A DNA stretch of 64,000 bases from Bradysia coprophila (Eukaryota; Arthropoda; Insecta; Diptera; Sciaridae): contig NW_023503373.1 of assembly GCF_014529535.1 (NCBI RefSeq), forward strand, positions 1,302,001-1,366,000. The letters run 5' to 3'. The position numbers and the translations under genes are program-made. How positions within the stretch are numbered: position 1 is the stretch's first letter; the number at the start of each line of letters is the position of its first letter. The notes beneath the pieces were generated by a model that searched no databases, was not told the DNA's origin, and saw nothing but the letters and a program-made list of their open reading frames with translations. This document shows, in pieces, positions 50,186 through 61,340 of this stretch.

Positions 50186-51474
50186 TTTCACTATTCATCC
50201 ACGGATTTGCGAAAAACACTACCCAAAAAAAGACTCAATAAGTAATTCTGACTAACGAATTGTATGGTTTTCGATCGATTGAGTTGTGTTTTTGGAGCGT
50301 TTTCATGTAAGTACGGTAATTAAATCAATCAACCAACAGCATATTAAACATTTCACTCAAATAAATAGAATTGTTCCACTACCGACCAATCAAAACCTTT
50401 TTTTCCCTGAGATACACCCACGACTCACCTCAAAATATTCAGCAATATCATAGCACTGCTAGCAGAGTTGTGGCAATATTCATGTGACTCTCGGTTTTTC
50501 TTAGTCCCACACGTTGCACGTGTTAGTAAGATTCTCTTTATACTCAAGTTTATTGCTTACATGCGTTACTAGAGTGTACGTGCGAAAGATGTTGTGGGAA
50601 ATAAGACTATAGGAATTTAAGAAAAACAACCAACTACATGAACTTATTCCTAACTATTTTGAGGTGAGTGTACGCACCTGCTTCTAAATAATCAGGCGAA
50701 ATTCTACCGCTCGCAGACTCGCAGAAGCAAGGCTGAAAGTAGAAGCATATTTAATTGGGACTCATATTTTCTTCTGGACACGCATTCCTCAAACAACATC
50801 AGACATTTGCAGAAAAAAATTTTAAACCAGCACTAGCAGTCAGTTTTGTAGATGTTATAGAAAAACTGATGTTATTCAATTATATCAATTTTCTACATAG
50901 ATGTTGTGTAACAGTTGTGTAACAAATGGTGTGTAACAGTTCCGTAAACCTGCCAGGAACTTTGTGGGTAACAACATTCTTATCAGCGAAATAATGCATA
51001 TCATATGTTGCATTGTATTGTGTCAGTAAATATTATGTTTATGACTTGGAGTCTGCGAAATGATAAAATTAGTATACATTTGAAAAGTTCGTTTGATTGG
51101 ATAATTGTTGAATATGGAGAAATATGAAAAATCACATCAAATCATTTCAAACTGATGCCTATTGATTTCTCACATTGAATGGATGGTTTTTGCTACACGC
51201 TCGGAATTTTGAAAACCGACACGTTTTCTGTTTCTGTGTTTTACTTGAGTTTTTGATTTCTACGTATAAAAATACATGCAAAATTCACAAAAAACCACAA
51301 AACAGAAAATGTGTCAGTTTACAAAATTCCGTGAGTGTAAGATACAAATTTGAAAAAAATCTCTTTGGAGAACATGGAAATTGCATATATTATTTTGAAA
51401 CTCGAAAGTTGTTTTAATTCGTATTTTATCTACTGCATCTTATCATCATCTTATCTGACACCTTTGAAGCCTTG
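50186..51474. other. Upstream region of ppk; no gene seen
   Basis: Presumed minus-strand promoter of ppk near its left edge. At about 51208-51330 there is a short palindromic repeat (GAAAACCGACACGTTTTCTG versus AACAGAAAATGTGTCAGTTT) related to the one at 60133-60252. No coding exon is supported. Confidence 0.5.
51208..51330. repeat. Short palindromic repeat, copy 1
   Basis: Shares the blocks TTTTGAAAACCGACAC, TTTTCTGTTT, ATACATGCAAAATTCACAAAA and AGAAAATGTGTC with 60133-60252, in opposite orientation; each copy is itself an imperfect hairpin. Confidence 0.65.
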
Positions 51475-52913
51475 GAAGAACTTAGACAAGGCAGTCCATC
51501 GCAGCTCTATTCTTCAACATTGTTCTTGAGAAGGAGATAAAAGAGAGAGCGACGTCTTCAGAAAGTTCAGCCAGTTGTTTGGATATGCTGATGACCTGTA
51601 CGTTAAAGAGAATTTCACGAAAATTAAAAATAAGGGTACTGAGTTCGGTCTAAAGGTCAGTGAGAGAAAAACCAAATATATGACAACTTCATTGTCTGAT
51701 GGCAGACCACACGCTGGAGGTGAATGGAAAACACTTCGAGACTGTCAACAGCTTCATTTACCTTGGGTCGCTGGTCAATAGTGATAATAGGATCGGAGAG
51801 GAAATACGTAGAAGGGTAACACTTGGTAACATGAGTTGCTACAGTCTTCAAAAACTCATCCGGTCAAAAACACTCAACCGCAACCTTAAGTGCGAATTGT
51901 ACAGATCGCTGATTCGACCAGTTGTAGCATATGGATCAGAAGCTTGGTGCATGTCACGAAGTGACGAACAGACACTTTTGATTTTTGAAAGGAGAATTCT
52001 TCGATCAGTTTTTGGAGGTGTAAATGTGAATGGCAATTGCAGAAAAAAAAAACAACCATGAGCTGTATCAGCTTTGCAAGAAGCCCGATATCGTCAAATT
52101 CATCAAAATCAATCGATTAACCGAGGGGTAACTCACTTCTAGATTAAATGGATTAAATGGATTAAATGGTATTAAATGGATTAAATGGATTAAATGGATT
52201 AAATGGATTTAATGGATTAAATGGAATAAAAATTGGATTAAATGGATTAAATAGGAAAAAAGTTCATTTTACCAAATACTGTAAAAGTCTTAAAAATTGT
52301 TGATTTTGATCGAACCACGTACTACAACTCATACTACAATGTTAAAAAGCGAAAAAATCCACTTTTAGGAGTTTTTGGTGTAAAGTGGATTAAATGGATT
52401 AAATGGATTAAATGGATTAAATAAATTTAATACCATTTTTCACAAAAAAAAATTTCCTATACCTCACGAGTACTTAAACGAGGTCGGTAGCCTAATTATT
52501 TCGGTAAAACTAAAAAATTTTTTTTGGATTAAATGGATTAAATGGATTTAATGGATTTAATGGATTAAATGGATTAAATGGAAGTGCGTCACCCCTCGCG
52601 ATTAAGATGGCTCGGTCATGTACAAAGAATGCATGAGGAACGTGTACCACTGAAACTGCTAAATATAAATCCCGATGGTAGTCGCCGACCAGCAAGACCG
52701 AGAACGAGACGGAAAGATGCAATTGAGTCTGATCTTTATCCCTATCATCATCATCATCATCATCATCCGAGAGCGAGATGGAAAGATGCAATGGAGTCTG
52801 ATCTGAATAACAGTGAGCGACTGGAGAACGGTACTAAGAGTGAGCAACTGGAGAACGTTGGCCCAGAACAGGTCCGATTTGAGAAGATTGCTGGAGGAGG
52901 CTTAAACCAATAG
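51475..52913 (+). mobile_element. Non-LTR retrotransposon (LINE) ORF2 3' part, decayed
   Basis: Reverse-transcriptase remnants in several frames: GYADDLYV (catalytic YADD, about 51578-51601), then FIYLGSLVNSDNRIGEEIRRR, CELYRSLIRPVVAYGSEAWC and FERRILRSVFGGV, typical of the RT thumb region of insect LINEs. A frameshift lies near 51700 and another near 52045 beside an A-tract. A 478-bp element (52121-52598) interrupts the conserved RLRWLGHV motif. Downstream are GHVQRMHEERVPLKLLN and a GSRRPARPRTRRKDA tail, with an internal partial duplication around a (CAT)n tract at 52745-52768. The endonuclease and 5' RT parts are absent. The clade was not determined. Confidence 0.8.
52121..52598. mobile_element. 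478-bp element filled with GGATTAAAT minisatellite, inserted in the LINE
   Basis: The left end is CCGAGGGGTAACTCACTTC; the right end, reversed, is CGAGGGGTGACGCACTTC. It is flanked by CGATTAA at 52114-52120 and 52599-52605 (7 bp, or 8 with one mismatch). Removing it restores the LINE motif INRLRWLGH, so the boundaries are well supported. The interior is two blocks of tandem GGATTAAAT (about 52142-52250 and 52385-52585) around a unique AT-rich core. A shorter relative with a CGAGGGGATACTCACTTT end is at 63709-63864. Confidence 0.85.
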
Positions 52914-53024
52914 GAGATTGTAGTGCTATCCTAAGTAAGTAAGCAATCTTACCATTTTGCTGAACGCTACCGACTTCTGACACTGCTGAATCACTACAAC
53001 GGATCTGTCAATGTGTAATTTTAC

Positions 53025-53188
53025 TTTTACGTGAAAACAAACTAAAAAATGCGTTTGGAGTCGATTCAAATACTCGCTTTATTTATTTTAAAATTATGCC
53101 AATTGCATAATTGGCATAATTTTAAAATAAATAAAGCGAGTATTTGAATCGACTCCAAACGCATTTTTTAGTTTGTTTTCACGTAAAA
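53025..53188. repeat. Perfect palindrome, 80-bp arms and 4-bp loop
   Basis: Bases 53025-53104 are the exact reverse complement of 53109-53188, with GCAT as the loop. The arms begin TTTTACGTGAAAACAAAC and end CATAATTGG-type sequence at the centre. No mismatch was found on reading both arms. This may be a very young foldback element or one homogenised by gene conversion. Flanking target duplications were not evident. Confidence 0.92.
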
Positions 53189-53326
53189 TTATTATAATTG
53201 TGCCGTGTTCCGTGCCGTCTTTGGATCATTTTGGATTAACGATGGGACTAAAATCGAAGTTTCAAAGTCTTAATGAGTTAATTTTACTTCATTTAGATAC
53301 TGACCACTGTAGTGGACCTGCAAATT

Positions 53327-54829
53327 GTTCCGTATCGATTTCTGATTCTAAACTGATGTGGGGCCAAGACGGCAGCTCAATTGTTCTCTGGTGAGAGGCC
53401 GTTATGTCCCTTTTTTTCTATGATTTTTCATTCGTAAGCGATAAGAGATATCAATCCACTTCCAAAGGATAAGTTATAGAGAAAAGTCTAAATTTTTTTT
53501 GGTGAAATTTATTTATTTATTTATTCTATCGGTTTTAGAGGTGTGTACCGGTCAAAAATTCTCGGCTGCGGCTAGCCGAGTGTAAATGTGTCGGCGGCGC
53601 CGCGCCGAAAACGATAGATTTCAAATAATTTTTTTTTAAATTCTAAAAACACATACAAAATTCAATGTTTTTACAGATAGTTAGACATAATCTTTAATCT
53701 TATAGTCGAAAGAACAACAAAACTTCTAAAGTTCATTGTTAACAGCCAATAGTATTTCCTAATTACTTTAATAGTATTCGTCGAGTTTATCTCCATCTCC
53801 ATCTCCATCTCTTAGTAACGCAAAAGAGTCATAGATGTAGGTCTGGACATTTTGTTACAGATAGTACAAAATATTCAGAACTATAAGAATCTAATTAATT
53901 TTAGGAAATTTCATTGAATTTGACGAGTGCGGTAAAAAGTAGAGTCTTTTGCCCCAATCAACAGTCTTTCATAATCAGCTTTAAGAATACATACACGACC
54001 GCTTGTGAAAACTTTACAGCGGAAAGGTTCATTATAAATATTATGATGGCGGAAATACGTAACTCAGGAAACATTTTCACGCGCAAAACTACAAAAACTA
54101 CAAATTTCAACACAAGATATTAGTATTACTTGTAATATGGCATTGAGGCAGATTGCGTTTTTAATTTAGTCGACGTGAAACGATCAAATTACAAGTAATA
54201 TTTCCATATTTAAATTGTGTTGACAATCGACTTATAAATCGAATGTTTTACGTCAATAATACGTGAAAATTGCAAACTTCATATTATTCCACGCGCTTTA
54301 CAACACTCATCCAACCGTTTTATATCGATGGAATATAATCCATGTAATTAAACAATAAATTATGCTTTTCAATGACATTTTGTGCTAAGAGCAAAGATTT
54401 GCGATTGCTACCGTTCAAATAAAAGCTGAGCTTAGTTCAAAGAAATTTAAAATCGTGATATTTAGTTGAATTAGGCACTTAATTTATTCTTTTCTCCAGC
54501 CGATGGAAACTGTCGGCGGCTGGCGGCGGCTGATGTCATTTTTTGGTGCCGGCGGCGGAGCACACCTCTAATCGGTTTCAGAGATTTTCCTTTGAGAAAA
54601 AAATATTTTTCGACTTTGCCAAATTTTTTCCGCCATTTTGGATTCAAATGTCAAAAAATAAATTTCAGACTTTTCTCTATAACTTATCCTTTGGAAGTGG
54701 ATTGATATCTCTTCTCGCTTACGAATGAAAAATCATAGAAAAAAAGGGACGTAACGGCCGCTCACCAGAGAACCATTGAGCTGCCGTCTTGGCCTCACAT
54801 CAATTTAGAATCAGGAATCGATATGGAAC
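53327..54829. mobile_element. 1.5-kb foldback element containing a nested hAT-like element
   Basis: The left arm (about 53327-53500) and right arm (about 54660-54829) are reverse complements at about 93% over roughly 170 bp, including GGCCAAGACGGCAGCTCAAT, GATTTTTCATTCGTAAGCGA and ATCAATCCACTTCCAAAGGA. Without the nested 1,035-bp element, the outer element would be about 460 bp, mostly inverted repeat. Confidence 0.82.
53536..54570. mobile_element. 1,035-bp non-autonomous hAT-type element with ATCGGTTT target duplication
   Basis: The ends are TAGAGGTGTGTACCGG and CCGGCGGCGGAGCACACCTCTA, the TAGAGGTGTGC-type terminus known from hAT elements. They are flanked by ATCGGTTT at 53528-53535 and 54571-54578, a perfect 8-bp duplication. 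Subterminal GC-rich CGGCGGC repeats occur at both ends. The AT-rich interior has no transposase. Confidence 0.9.
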
Positions 54830-55774
54830 AACCAAACAACCTACAATCATCGTTACAACGATTTTCTAAGATGCACGATTAAACCCTTTTTTCAGGCCTA
54901 AGCAGGTCCAATTATGAATATTTTCACATTACAGTAGATAAATAGCTATTTCTTACTGAAATCGTACGAATGTACATGTGCATGTACATGTGGTTTTGTG
55001 TATTTAATTTTTTGTTGTTATATGCAAATGTTAAATCACTAGGTGAGACCTAGTCCATCGGTCTTGTTTGATGAGATGGTTCGGGATCCGTCCTTAAATT
55101 TTGATTCGTCAAAGTAATCAGAAAGAACTAACAATTTAGTACAGAATGGAATCTTAACCACATCAACAATAGCATCCTTAATTATTTAGTCAAGGCAGCT
55201 CTCTGGTATCGGGGAATCTGGCACACGGTGTCAGAAGTACGCACTCTTCAACTAAGTGCTTTTTAGCCCTACAATCGATTGAATGACTCCTTTTACAAAA
55301 TTTTGGTATCGAAAAATCGCTTGCGAGTTCACCTTTTACGTAGTTGAAAAATGCGTTGTTTTAGCACCGTGTACCAGATTACCCTACACCAGCTTTCTAT
55401 CAACCGAACAGACATTGGTTATAAAATTATGAGTCCTAAAATCGGACAGTGTCTAACATTTTTTCAGACTTTCAAAAATTTCTAAGATCGACACAAACAA
55501 CACTAAGGTAAGCGGGCTATCCAGCTACAAACCTGTGGAAAAAATTATTCCTCTTGAAGCCATCTTGGTCGGAAGTTTTCACAATTTAATAAAATTCGCC
55601 CAATTTCGACCCAAGTTTGTGTCTCGCAGTAGCAGACGGCTACATAAATGTTAGAAGAAGTGTTAGAGAAGTGGTCCTGGTGGTTTATTATTGGAAAACT
55701 CAAAAATTAATTCAACTTAGTAGCAATAACAATATTAAAGCAAATTCGATTGTGATTTTCTCAATGAATTTAAA
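54830..55774. other. Intergenic DNA, no gene seen
   Basis: AT-rich; includes a short palindromic ACATGTGCATGTACATGT stretch near 54973. The right part is probably the 3' flank of the minus-strand gene that follows. Confidence 0.5.
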
Positions 55775-56390
55775 TCAATTTTCGACGACAACATTATTCT
55801 CGTCATCAAGAACGTAGTCAGTACGAGTTCGATCCGATCCAACAGGTTGGATAGTGACACAATGTTTTACTGGCTTCCAGGGATAGAGTTTCCGATTTTC
55901 AGTTCCTCTCCCGAAAAACCATCCTTTTGGCTCTGGTCCCACTCTGAGTCCATCGTTGTACACAAACATCACAAATTCTCCGATTTTGTTGGTAAAATTG
56001 CGTCCATCATAATGCGGATCTATATCGTCATTTCTGTTGAACCGAATGTAATTTGTTCCACGGATGATTGTGATAGTTAATTCTGGGAATCCTGTCCCCA
56101 CTCCATAAGTCACTGGCATCCAAGACCATCCTGGCCACTGATCCTCATCGACTCGAACTGTCATCTACATTTACGAGTTCAAAAAATTTTTACAATGTTT
56201 CTGACATTTTCCATGATTTTATGAAAACTTTAATTTATCGTACCGGTGAATCACCATACCGATCGTATTTGAGCCATTTTTTGGCTTCTAATGGCCCTCT
56301 TTTCTGATCGGTAAATTCAAGGATGCACAATATGTTTTCATTTTTGATTCTATTGTATATCAGCACGTAACGAGATTCAGAAGCTCCCAT
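55775..56390 (-). CDS. Unrecognised two-exon protein with N-terminal MGxxxS motif
   Basis: Exon 1 (56390-56244) and exon 2 (56164-55775) are joined by a 79-bp GT-AG intron in phase 0, giving 178 residues. The protein starts MGASESRYVLIYN, which fits the N-myristoylation consensus (Gly2, Ser6). The body is rich in aromatic residues and predicted strands: DEDQWPGWSWMPVTYGVG, TGFPELTITIIRGTNYIRFN, NKIGEFVMFVYNDG and GWFFGRGTENRKLYPWKPVK. There is no signal peptide, membrane helix or repeated domain, and only two cysteines. It looks like a small all-beta cytosolic or membrane-tethered protein. The good splice junction, the frame continuity and the biased composition argue for a real gene. I cannot name a family. 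Confidence 0.65.
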
Positions 56391-57105
56391 TTTTGATTTT
56401 ATCAGTACTTTTCAGAAGAAGTTTGAATATTTTTATCCGAAGAAACGTAGTCTTTGCAACTATCTAGTCTTAAATCATATTGGTAAGTAGGTTAAGTATT
56501 ATTTTGTTGTCAGTCAGTTTTGCTCGAGCGCCCATGACAATCAACTGGTCCCAGGAGAAAAAAGTCAGATGCTCGTTCAGACCGTTCAGACTCACTATAT
56601 AGACTGTAAGTGAATTTTCGAAAATGTGCACAGCTTCACAAAACATTAATAACTTGAATAATATTTTCATAATTATTTTTATGAAAAGTTCACTTAGAAT
56701 TCCAGGGGGCGAGGGAATAAACTTTAACATTAAAGTTTAATGTTTGTTGGTTTGTCTCTCTATAGAAGCCCAGACGGAAAGGCCTAGAGACTTGAAACTT
56801 GGCATTGTCTGTATAAGGAAAAGTTAGGAAGAGCACGGGAAAAATTTTTCGCTTTCATGCGTTATTTTTGGAAACATTTTTGCATAGAGGTAGACTCGAA
56901 ATTTATTGAAAAATTATATCACACACACCAATAAAACGAAAACGTCAACCTTAGTATTTTTTTGACATTTTGATTCCCTTTACTTTTGACATTAAGAGTC
57001 CCTCTTACTGTCTGTACACGAAGCTGTCACACACACATTTAAATATACGATTTTTCATTTTAATTTGTCAGTTTGCTCTATTGAGAGGGCCCTTGCATTT
57101 TTGGA
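56391..57105. other. Flank of the unknown gene; repeat ends
   Basis: No further exon seen. The segment about 57042-57095 (GATTTTTCATTTTAATTTGTCAG to GAGAGGGCCCTTGC) recurs reversed at about 60007-60058, so both belong to one dispersed repeat family or are the ends of one larger inverted structure. Confidence 0.5.
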
Positions 57106-57270
57106 AAAAATAGTATGTTACATACCAAGGATCGAAAAGGTGTGTTTTAGACCCAGGTGGTGAAAACGTCCAGGGATGGAGCGACGCGAAGCGGAGCGGA
57201 GACCAAGGACGTTTTCACCACCGTGGTCTAAAACACACCTTTTCGATCCGTGGTATGTATACTATTTTTC
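57106..57270. mobile_element. ~165-bp palindromic MITE
   Basis: The arms of about 65 bp share CATACCAAGGATCGAAAAGG, TGTGTTTTAGACC and GGTGGTGAAAACGTCC in reverse on the right side. The centre is GC-rich (GCGACGCGAAGCGGAGCGGAG). Confidence 0.8.
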
Positions 57271-57334
57271 TTCCTGGAGTACCAAAGTCACATTCCGAAC
57301 AAAACATAACAACAGATTTGCACGCCATATTCAG

Positions 57335-57500
57335 CTGCGATCTCTATACCACATGCGAGATCGTATGCGATATCACAAAATCTCATGCGATATCACAATA
57401 TCACATGCGAGATGGCATTCGATATAACAAAATATAATGATAGATCGCATGCGATATCACAAAATCTGATGCGAGATCGCATTTAATATCACATGTGTAG
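57335..57500. repeat. Degenerate tandem array of ATCGCATGCGATATCACAAAA
   Basis: About six imperfect units, roughly 20-28 bp long, built around CATGCGATATCACAAAATCT / GCGAGATCGCAT. The unit core ATCGCATGCGAT is itself a 12-bp palindrome. Confidence 0.7.
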
Positions 57501-58123
57501 CATTTTCATTTGTTATAGTACATGACACATCTGGGAAAAAATAAAGATAGGATCGAAAATGACATAAGCGGGAATGAAAATTGAGAGAAAAAAGTGTCGG
57601 AGAATGTTGCTCTTTCGGTACTAAATTTGGTGAGTGAATGTGACGGTTTTGGTACTTCAGGAAGAAAATTATTTTTACACTCGCCAAACCATGAAAACAC
57701 TGAATATCACGAGTCAAAAGTTGTCGGAAACCACACTTTTTTAGTTCTCTCTCAGCATACCTTGCAAACAGGTCTAGGGATACAGGCGATGTTTTACTTA
57801 ATGGTGGAGTTTGTTTATGTTATTCGTCAAAGAGAGAAATTTGATAGGAAGGCGGAGCTTACTCTCTGTATCAAAGAGTAGTGTGATACATATCGAACGA
57901 TCAACTCGTTCGGCTTTATATCGCGTATTTTCGGTTTCGTTTTTATTCTCATTCTTCTTCTATACATTCAAGCTCAACCTTGAACGGTGTGTATTATATT
58001 TTCTGTATACGTGAGAGTGTATTGGTGAGCTATGATATGAATCGGTCGGTAGGGAAAGTAAACGGTCGAGAAGGAAAGTAACGGCTGGGAAGGAATGTTG
58101 GTGCACTCTCACTATTACAGAAA

Positions 58124-58188
58124 AATATCTTTCAAAATACCCCAATACACACTCGATCTTGTGTGTATTGGGGTATGTTGAAATATAC
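58124..58188. repeat. Short hairpin (AATACCCCAATACACAC)
   Basis: TTTCAAAATACCCCAATACACA and TGTGTATTGGGGTATGTTGAAA are inverted around a TCGATCT-type loop, giving arms of about 25 bp. Confidence 0.75.
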
Positions 58189-58253
58189 TATTGGTTTTGT
58201 TGTTTGTGTATTTCATGGTGTGACGAACATGCGCGTAAAATTGTGTGCATGAA

Positions 58254-58419
58254 AGGATTGAAACCACTCAATCACAGTATACGTGTGAATTCGTATACTA
58301 CGAGAATAATTTTTGCATACGTATATGATTCTTCTCGACGAAACATACATACTTATGCGAAAATTATTCTCTCGGTATACGAATTCACACGTATGCTGTA
58401 ATTTCGTGGTTTCAATCCA
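58254..58419. mobile_element. ~165-bp foldback element (GGATTGAAACCAC ends)
   Basis: The left GGATTGAAACCACTCAATCA and the right end read in reverse (GGATTGAAACCACGAAATTA) continue through CAGTATACGTGTGAATTCGT and GAGAATAATTTTTGCATA for about 75 bp at over 85% match. Confidence 0.8.
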
Positions 58420-58522
58420 AGTGATGCAAATAACTATTTTCGCGTGAAATTATCTGCTCTTAAGATTGAAACCTGTCTAGTTAGGTGAAAAATTGTGTGC
58501 ACGGCATGAGCTTAAGGTGTTA

Positions 58523-58628
58523 AGGAATCTCGCGCCGCGTCATTCACAATAATTCACAAAGTGACATCTTCCTTATACAAAATGTGTCAAAAAGTGAATT
58601 ATTGTGAATAACGCGGCGCGAGATTCCT
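58523..58628. mobile_element. ~106-bp inverted-repeat element (AGGAATCTCGCGCCGCG ends)
   Basis: GGAATCTCGCGCCGCGTCAT then TCACAATAATTCAC on the left is answered by GTGAATTATTGTGAATAACG then CGGCGCGAGATTCC on the right. The arms are about 34 bp. The GC-rich ends stand out from the AT-rich surroundings. Confidence 0.8.
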
Positions 58629-59010
58629 AGCAACCGAGCTCAAGCAGTTGGTTCATCTTCCCACTGCAACCTAGCATGGGATCCATCCAGTTGGGTCACC
58701 TTGGTTATGAAGTGCCATGTTTGAAGTCTCCGACTAAACCATTATTTGGATGGATCCCAAACTGGGCTTTGCCTTACTCACGATTTAGCTCTATCGTTTC
58801 TTTCTATGCGCGAGTTGTGTGTGTCTAAGACCGGATAACGCCTTCGCGATTCTTTTTGTGAAAGGAGGAATAAGATTGGTTTTGCACAAGTCGATGAGAC
58901 TTGGAGTTTAATATTTAGAAGTCGTGAGACCAGATTAGACTAATCGATAAGGATTAGAGAGAAGACCATTGGTTCATAATTGCATAATTGCAAGATTAAA
59001 TCAGTGTAAA
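58629..59010. other. Intergenic DNA, no gene seen
   Basis: GGATCCATCCA-type words occur reversed at 58677-58690 and 58749-58760 around a short core, suggesting one more small inverted repeat. No coding signal. Confidence 0.4.
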
Positions 59011-59999
59011 TCATGATATCTTGGTCTTACCGTTCAATTTGATTGGAATCTTCAACATCTTTACAGTTGCTTTGAATGATTCACGCGTTATGCCCTGGAG
59101 CCAAAGCTGTGAGAAACGGTTAAATTCTTTGCACATGTTATTTATCGGTTCATGATATCCATACTTTGTCCTGTGATCATCAACAACAAGAAAATCATCA
59201 GCACGAGTAGGGTGAGGATTTAACACAATCTTCCTAGGTCCTAGCTATCTGAGGGGCGTCAAGATTTCCGTTTAGAAGATCAGAAGCGAATAGAACACAC
59301 GCATTAACTCTACGTCGAGGTAGCGGTTCAACATTGATCGATTCACACCTGTCGATATACGGTGGAAGTCTGTGGTTTTCGTCGCTCGTAAATGATATCT
59401 AGTTGATGTTTGGACTCCATCACTTTAGTGGCATGACTCACAAATTCAACTAAATTCGTCGACGTAGACCTGCGTTTCATAAAACCATGCTGAGACTTTG
59501 AAATCACTCGATTAAACTTCTCGGTTAAAACGTTGGTCACAATAGCTTCAAACAACTTTCCGATAGTCGGCAAAATAGCAACGCCTCTGCAGTTTTCAAC
59601 GTCACTTCTAGACCCACTTTTAAAAATCGGTGTCACATACGACGATTTCCATCTAGTAGGAAACTTCCCAGTTGACAGAGACGAGTTAAAAATACGGAGG
59701 AGAAGAGAACACAGACTTTCAGCACAGTTTTTTAAAAGAATGGGTGCGATGTTATCAGGCCCTTCACCTTTGCTGGTATCAATACCGCTTAACTGGCTCA
59801 AGACACCATCAGCTGTCAAACAAATCGAACCAACAAAAACACGTTTATCAATGGGGTAAAATTTACGAGATAAGTCCGATTCATTTTCGCTGTCAACGAC
59901 GTAGACACTTTCAAAGAACTCAGCGAGGAGATTGCACGTTTCGATAGGAGTAAAAGACTTTTTATCACCTCTGCGCATCATGGAAGGATAGCCCAAGAT

Positions 60000-60355
60000 A
60001 GCCCAAGGGCCCTCTCAATAGAACAAACCGAACAAACTGACAAATTAAAATGAAAAATCATATATTGGTAGTCTACCTCTATGGGATAGCCTACAGTTTT
60101 CTTGCGCGATTTCACATACACTCGCGGATTTTTGAAAACCGACACATTTTCTGTTTTGTGTTTTTTTTTTGTGAATTTTGCATGTATTTTTATATGGAGA
60201 AATCAGAAACTCAAGTAAAACACATGAACAGAAAATGTGTCGGTTTTCAAAATAGTATGCGTCCTTTTACGACATATAACGAAAAGTCATGATTGTGCGA
60301 GATTCACTATTTAGAGGTGAGTCTCGCACACCATGAATTGTGTGGTGTGCGAGAC
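60000..60355. mobile_element. Insertion inside the Jockey-like LINE
   Basis: This ~350-bp block separates two LINE fragments that should be nearly contiguous (DPKRFWSY and GYPSMMRRGDKKSF). It holds the palindromic repeat at 60133-60252, the GGGCCCTCTCAATAG block shared in reverse with about 57080, and a GTCTCGCACACC / GGTGTGCGAGAC hairpin at 60320-60352. Exact ends and target duplication were not resolved. Confidence 0.55.
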
Positions 60356-61147
60356 TACCCTACCCCTTTGTAGGACCAAAATCTTTTCGGATCTGATATC
60401 AACATATCCTCAGTGTTAGACAGATATCTGCTAAAGGCTAAATCTCGTACAGTGCGAAATTCTTTACTCAGTGAAAGGAAAACCATCTCTAACCTAGACT
60501 TCTCCACGGGGTCAGTCTCAAAACTAAAACGTTTTCTACACGGAAAATTCGGCAAATTCGACATTTGTTGTGTGCTTCAGACTGAATAATGTTCCCGTGT
60601 GTTGTATTACAATAAACATGTAATATGAATATTTTCAAAATATAGTTCCGGCAACAATATTATTCAGCTCGTAGGAATATTGTGAGGTTCACAGGTATAT
60701 ATTTGCTGTGTGCTGAATTATATCTTCAAATTAGTTGTGGGATGTATTACTTAACTTTACCTGCATGCCGAATATTGACTAAATGGTACTATCGAACTAT
60801 ACCTGCATGCTGAATATTGACTAAATGAATAAAGTCGTCTGTATTTAGAACGGACTATGCAACAATAAATTTATTGTTTTAATGAAATAAAAGGAAGATC
60901 TCAAGAACATACGCATAAAGATGATTATCAAATCTAATTTTATTCCTCCATTTAAATTTATTTCTATTTTTACCGAATTAATATGCAATGATAATGTTAC
61001 ATTTATGTATTTCAATAGAAATTTTGACGAACGAACTTTTAAATCCATTTTCGGTGTTAAACGCTTTTGAAATGTTAACAGAAATAGTTGGTGGTATTCA
61101 GCAATAAATGATGGAATTGATTTACTGTCCGTTTGACAAGAGGATCG

Positions 61148-61340
61148 CAGGGGGTTTTGAACATTTGTTTTTTACACGTTGGCACACGTGCTCTTGTCAG
61201 ATTCAAGATTCTTTTTACGAAGGTTACGCTGATTATACTTTGTGAAAAAGACCAATACCTTGCAAGTATGTCACATCTTGGACAGAATTTGACACTGCAA
61301 TATCTGCAACATGAAAAAACTAAATGTTCGAAACCCCCTG
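61148..61340. mobile_element. ~193-bp MITE (CAGGGGGTTTTGAACATTT ends)
   Basis: CAGGGGGTTTTGAACATTTG at the left and, reversed, CAGGGGGTTTCGAACATTTA at the right are inverted repeats, with CACTTTGTAAAAC-like words between. No clear target duplication was seen. Confidence 0.65.

Noticed and set aside
52740-52770. Histidine-rich stretch in the LINE tail as a metal-binding domain
   Set aside because: It is a (CAT)n microsatellite flanked by a local duplication within a decayed LINE.
57042-60058. A single 3-kb transposon bounded by the GGGCCCTCTCAATAG inverted blocks
   Set aside because: The matching ends are only about 50 bp, the interval contains unrelated elements and part of a LINE, and the right block lies within a separate LINE insertion; two copies of one short repeat is simpler.
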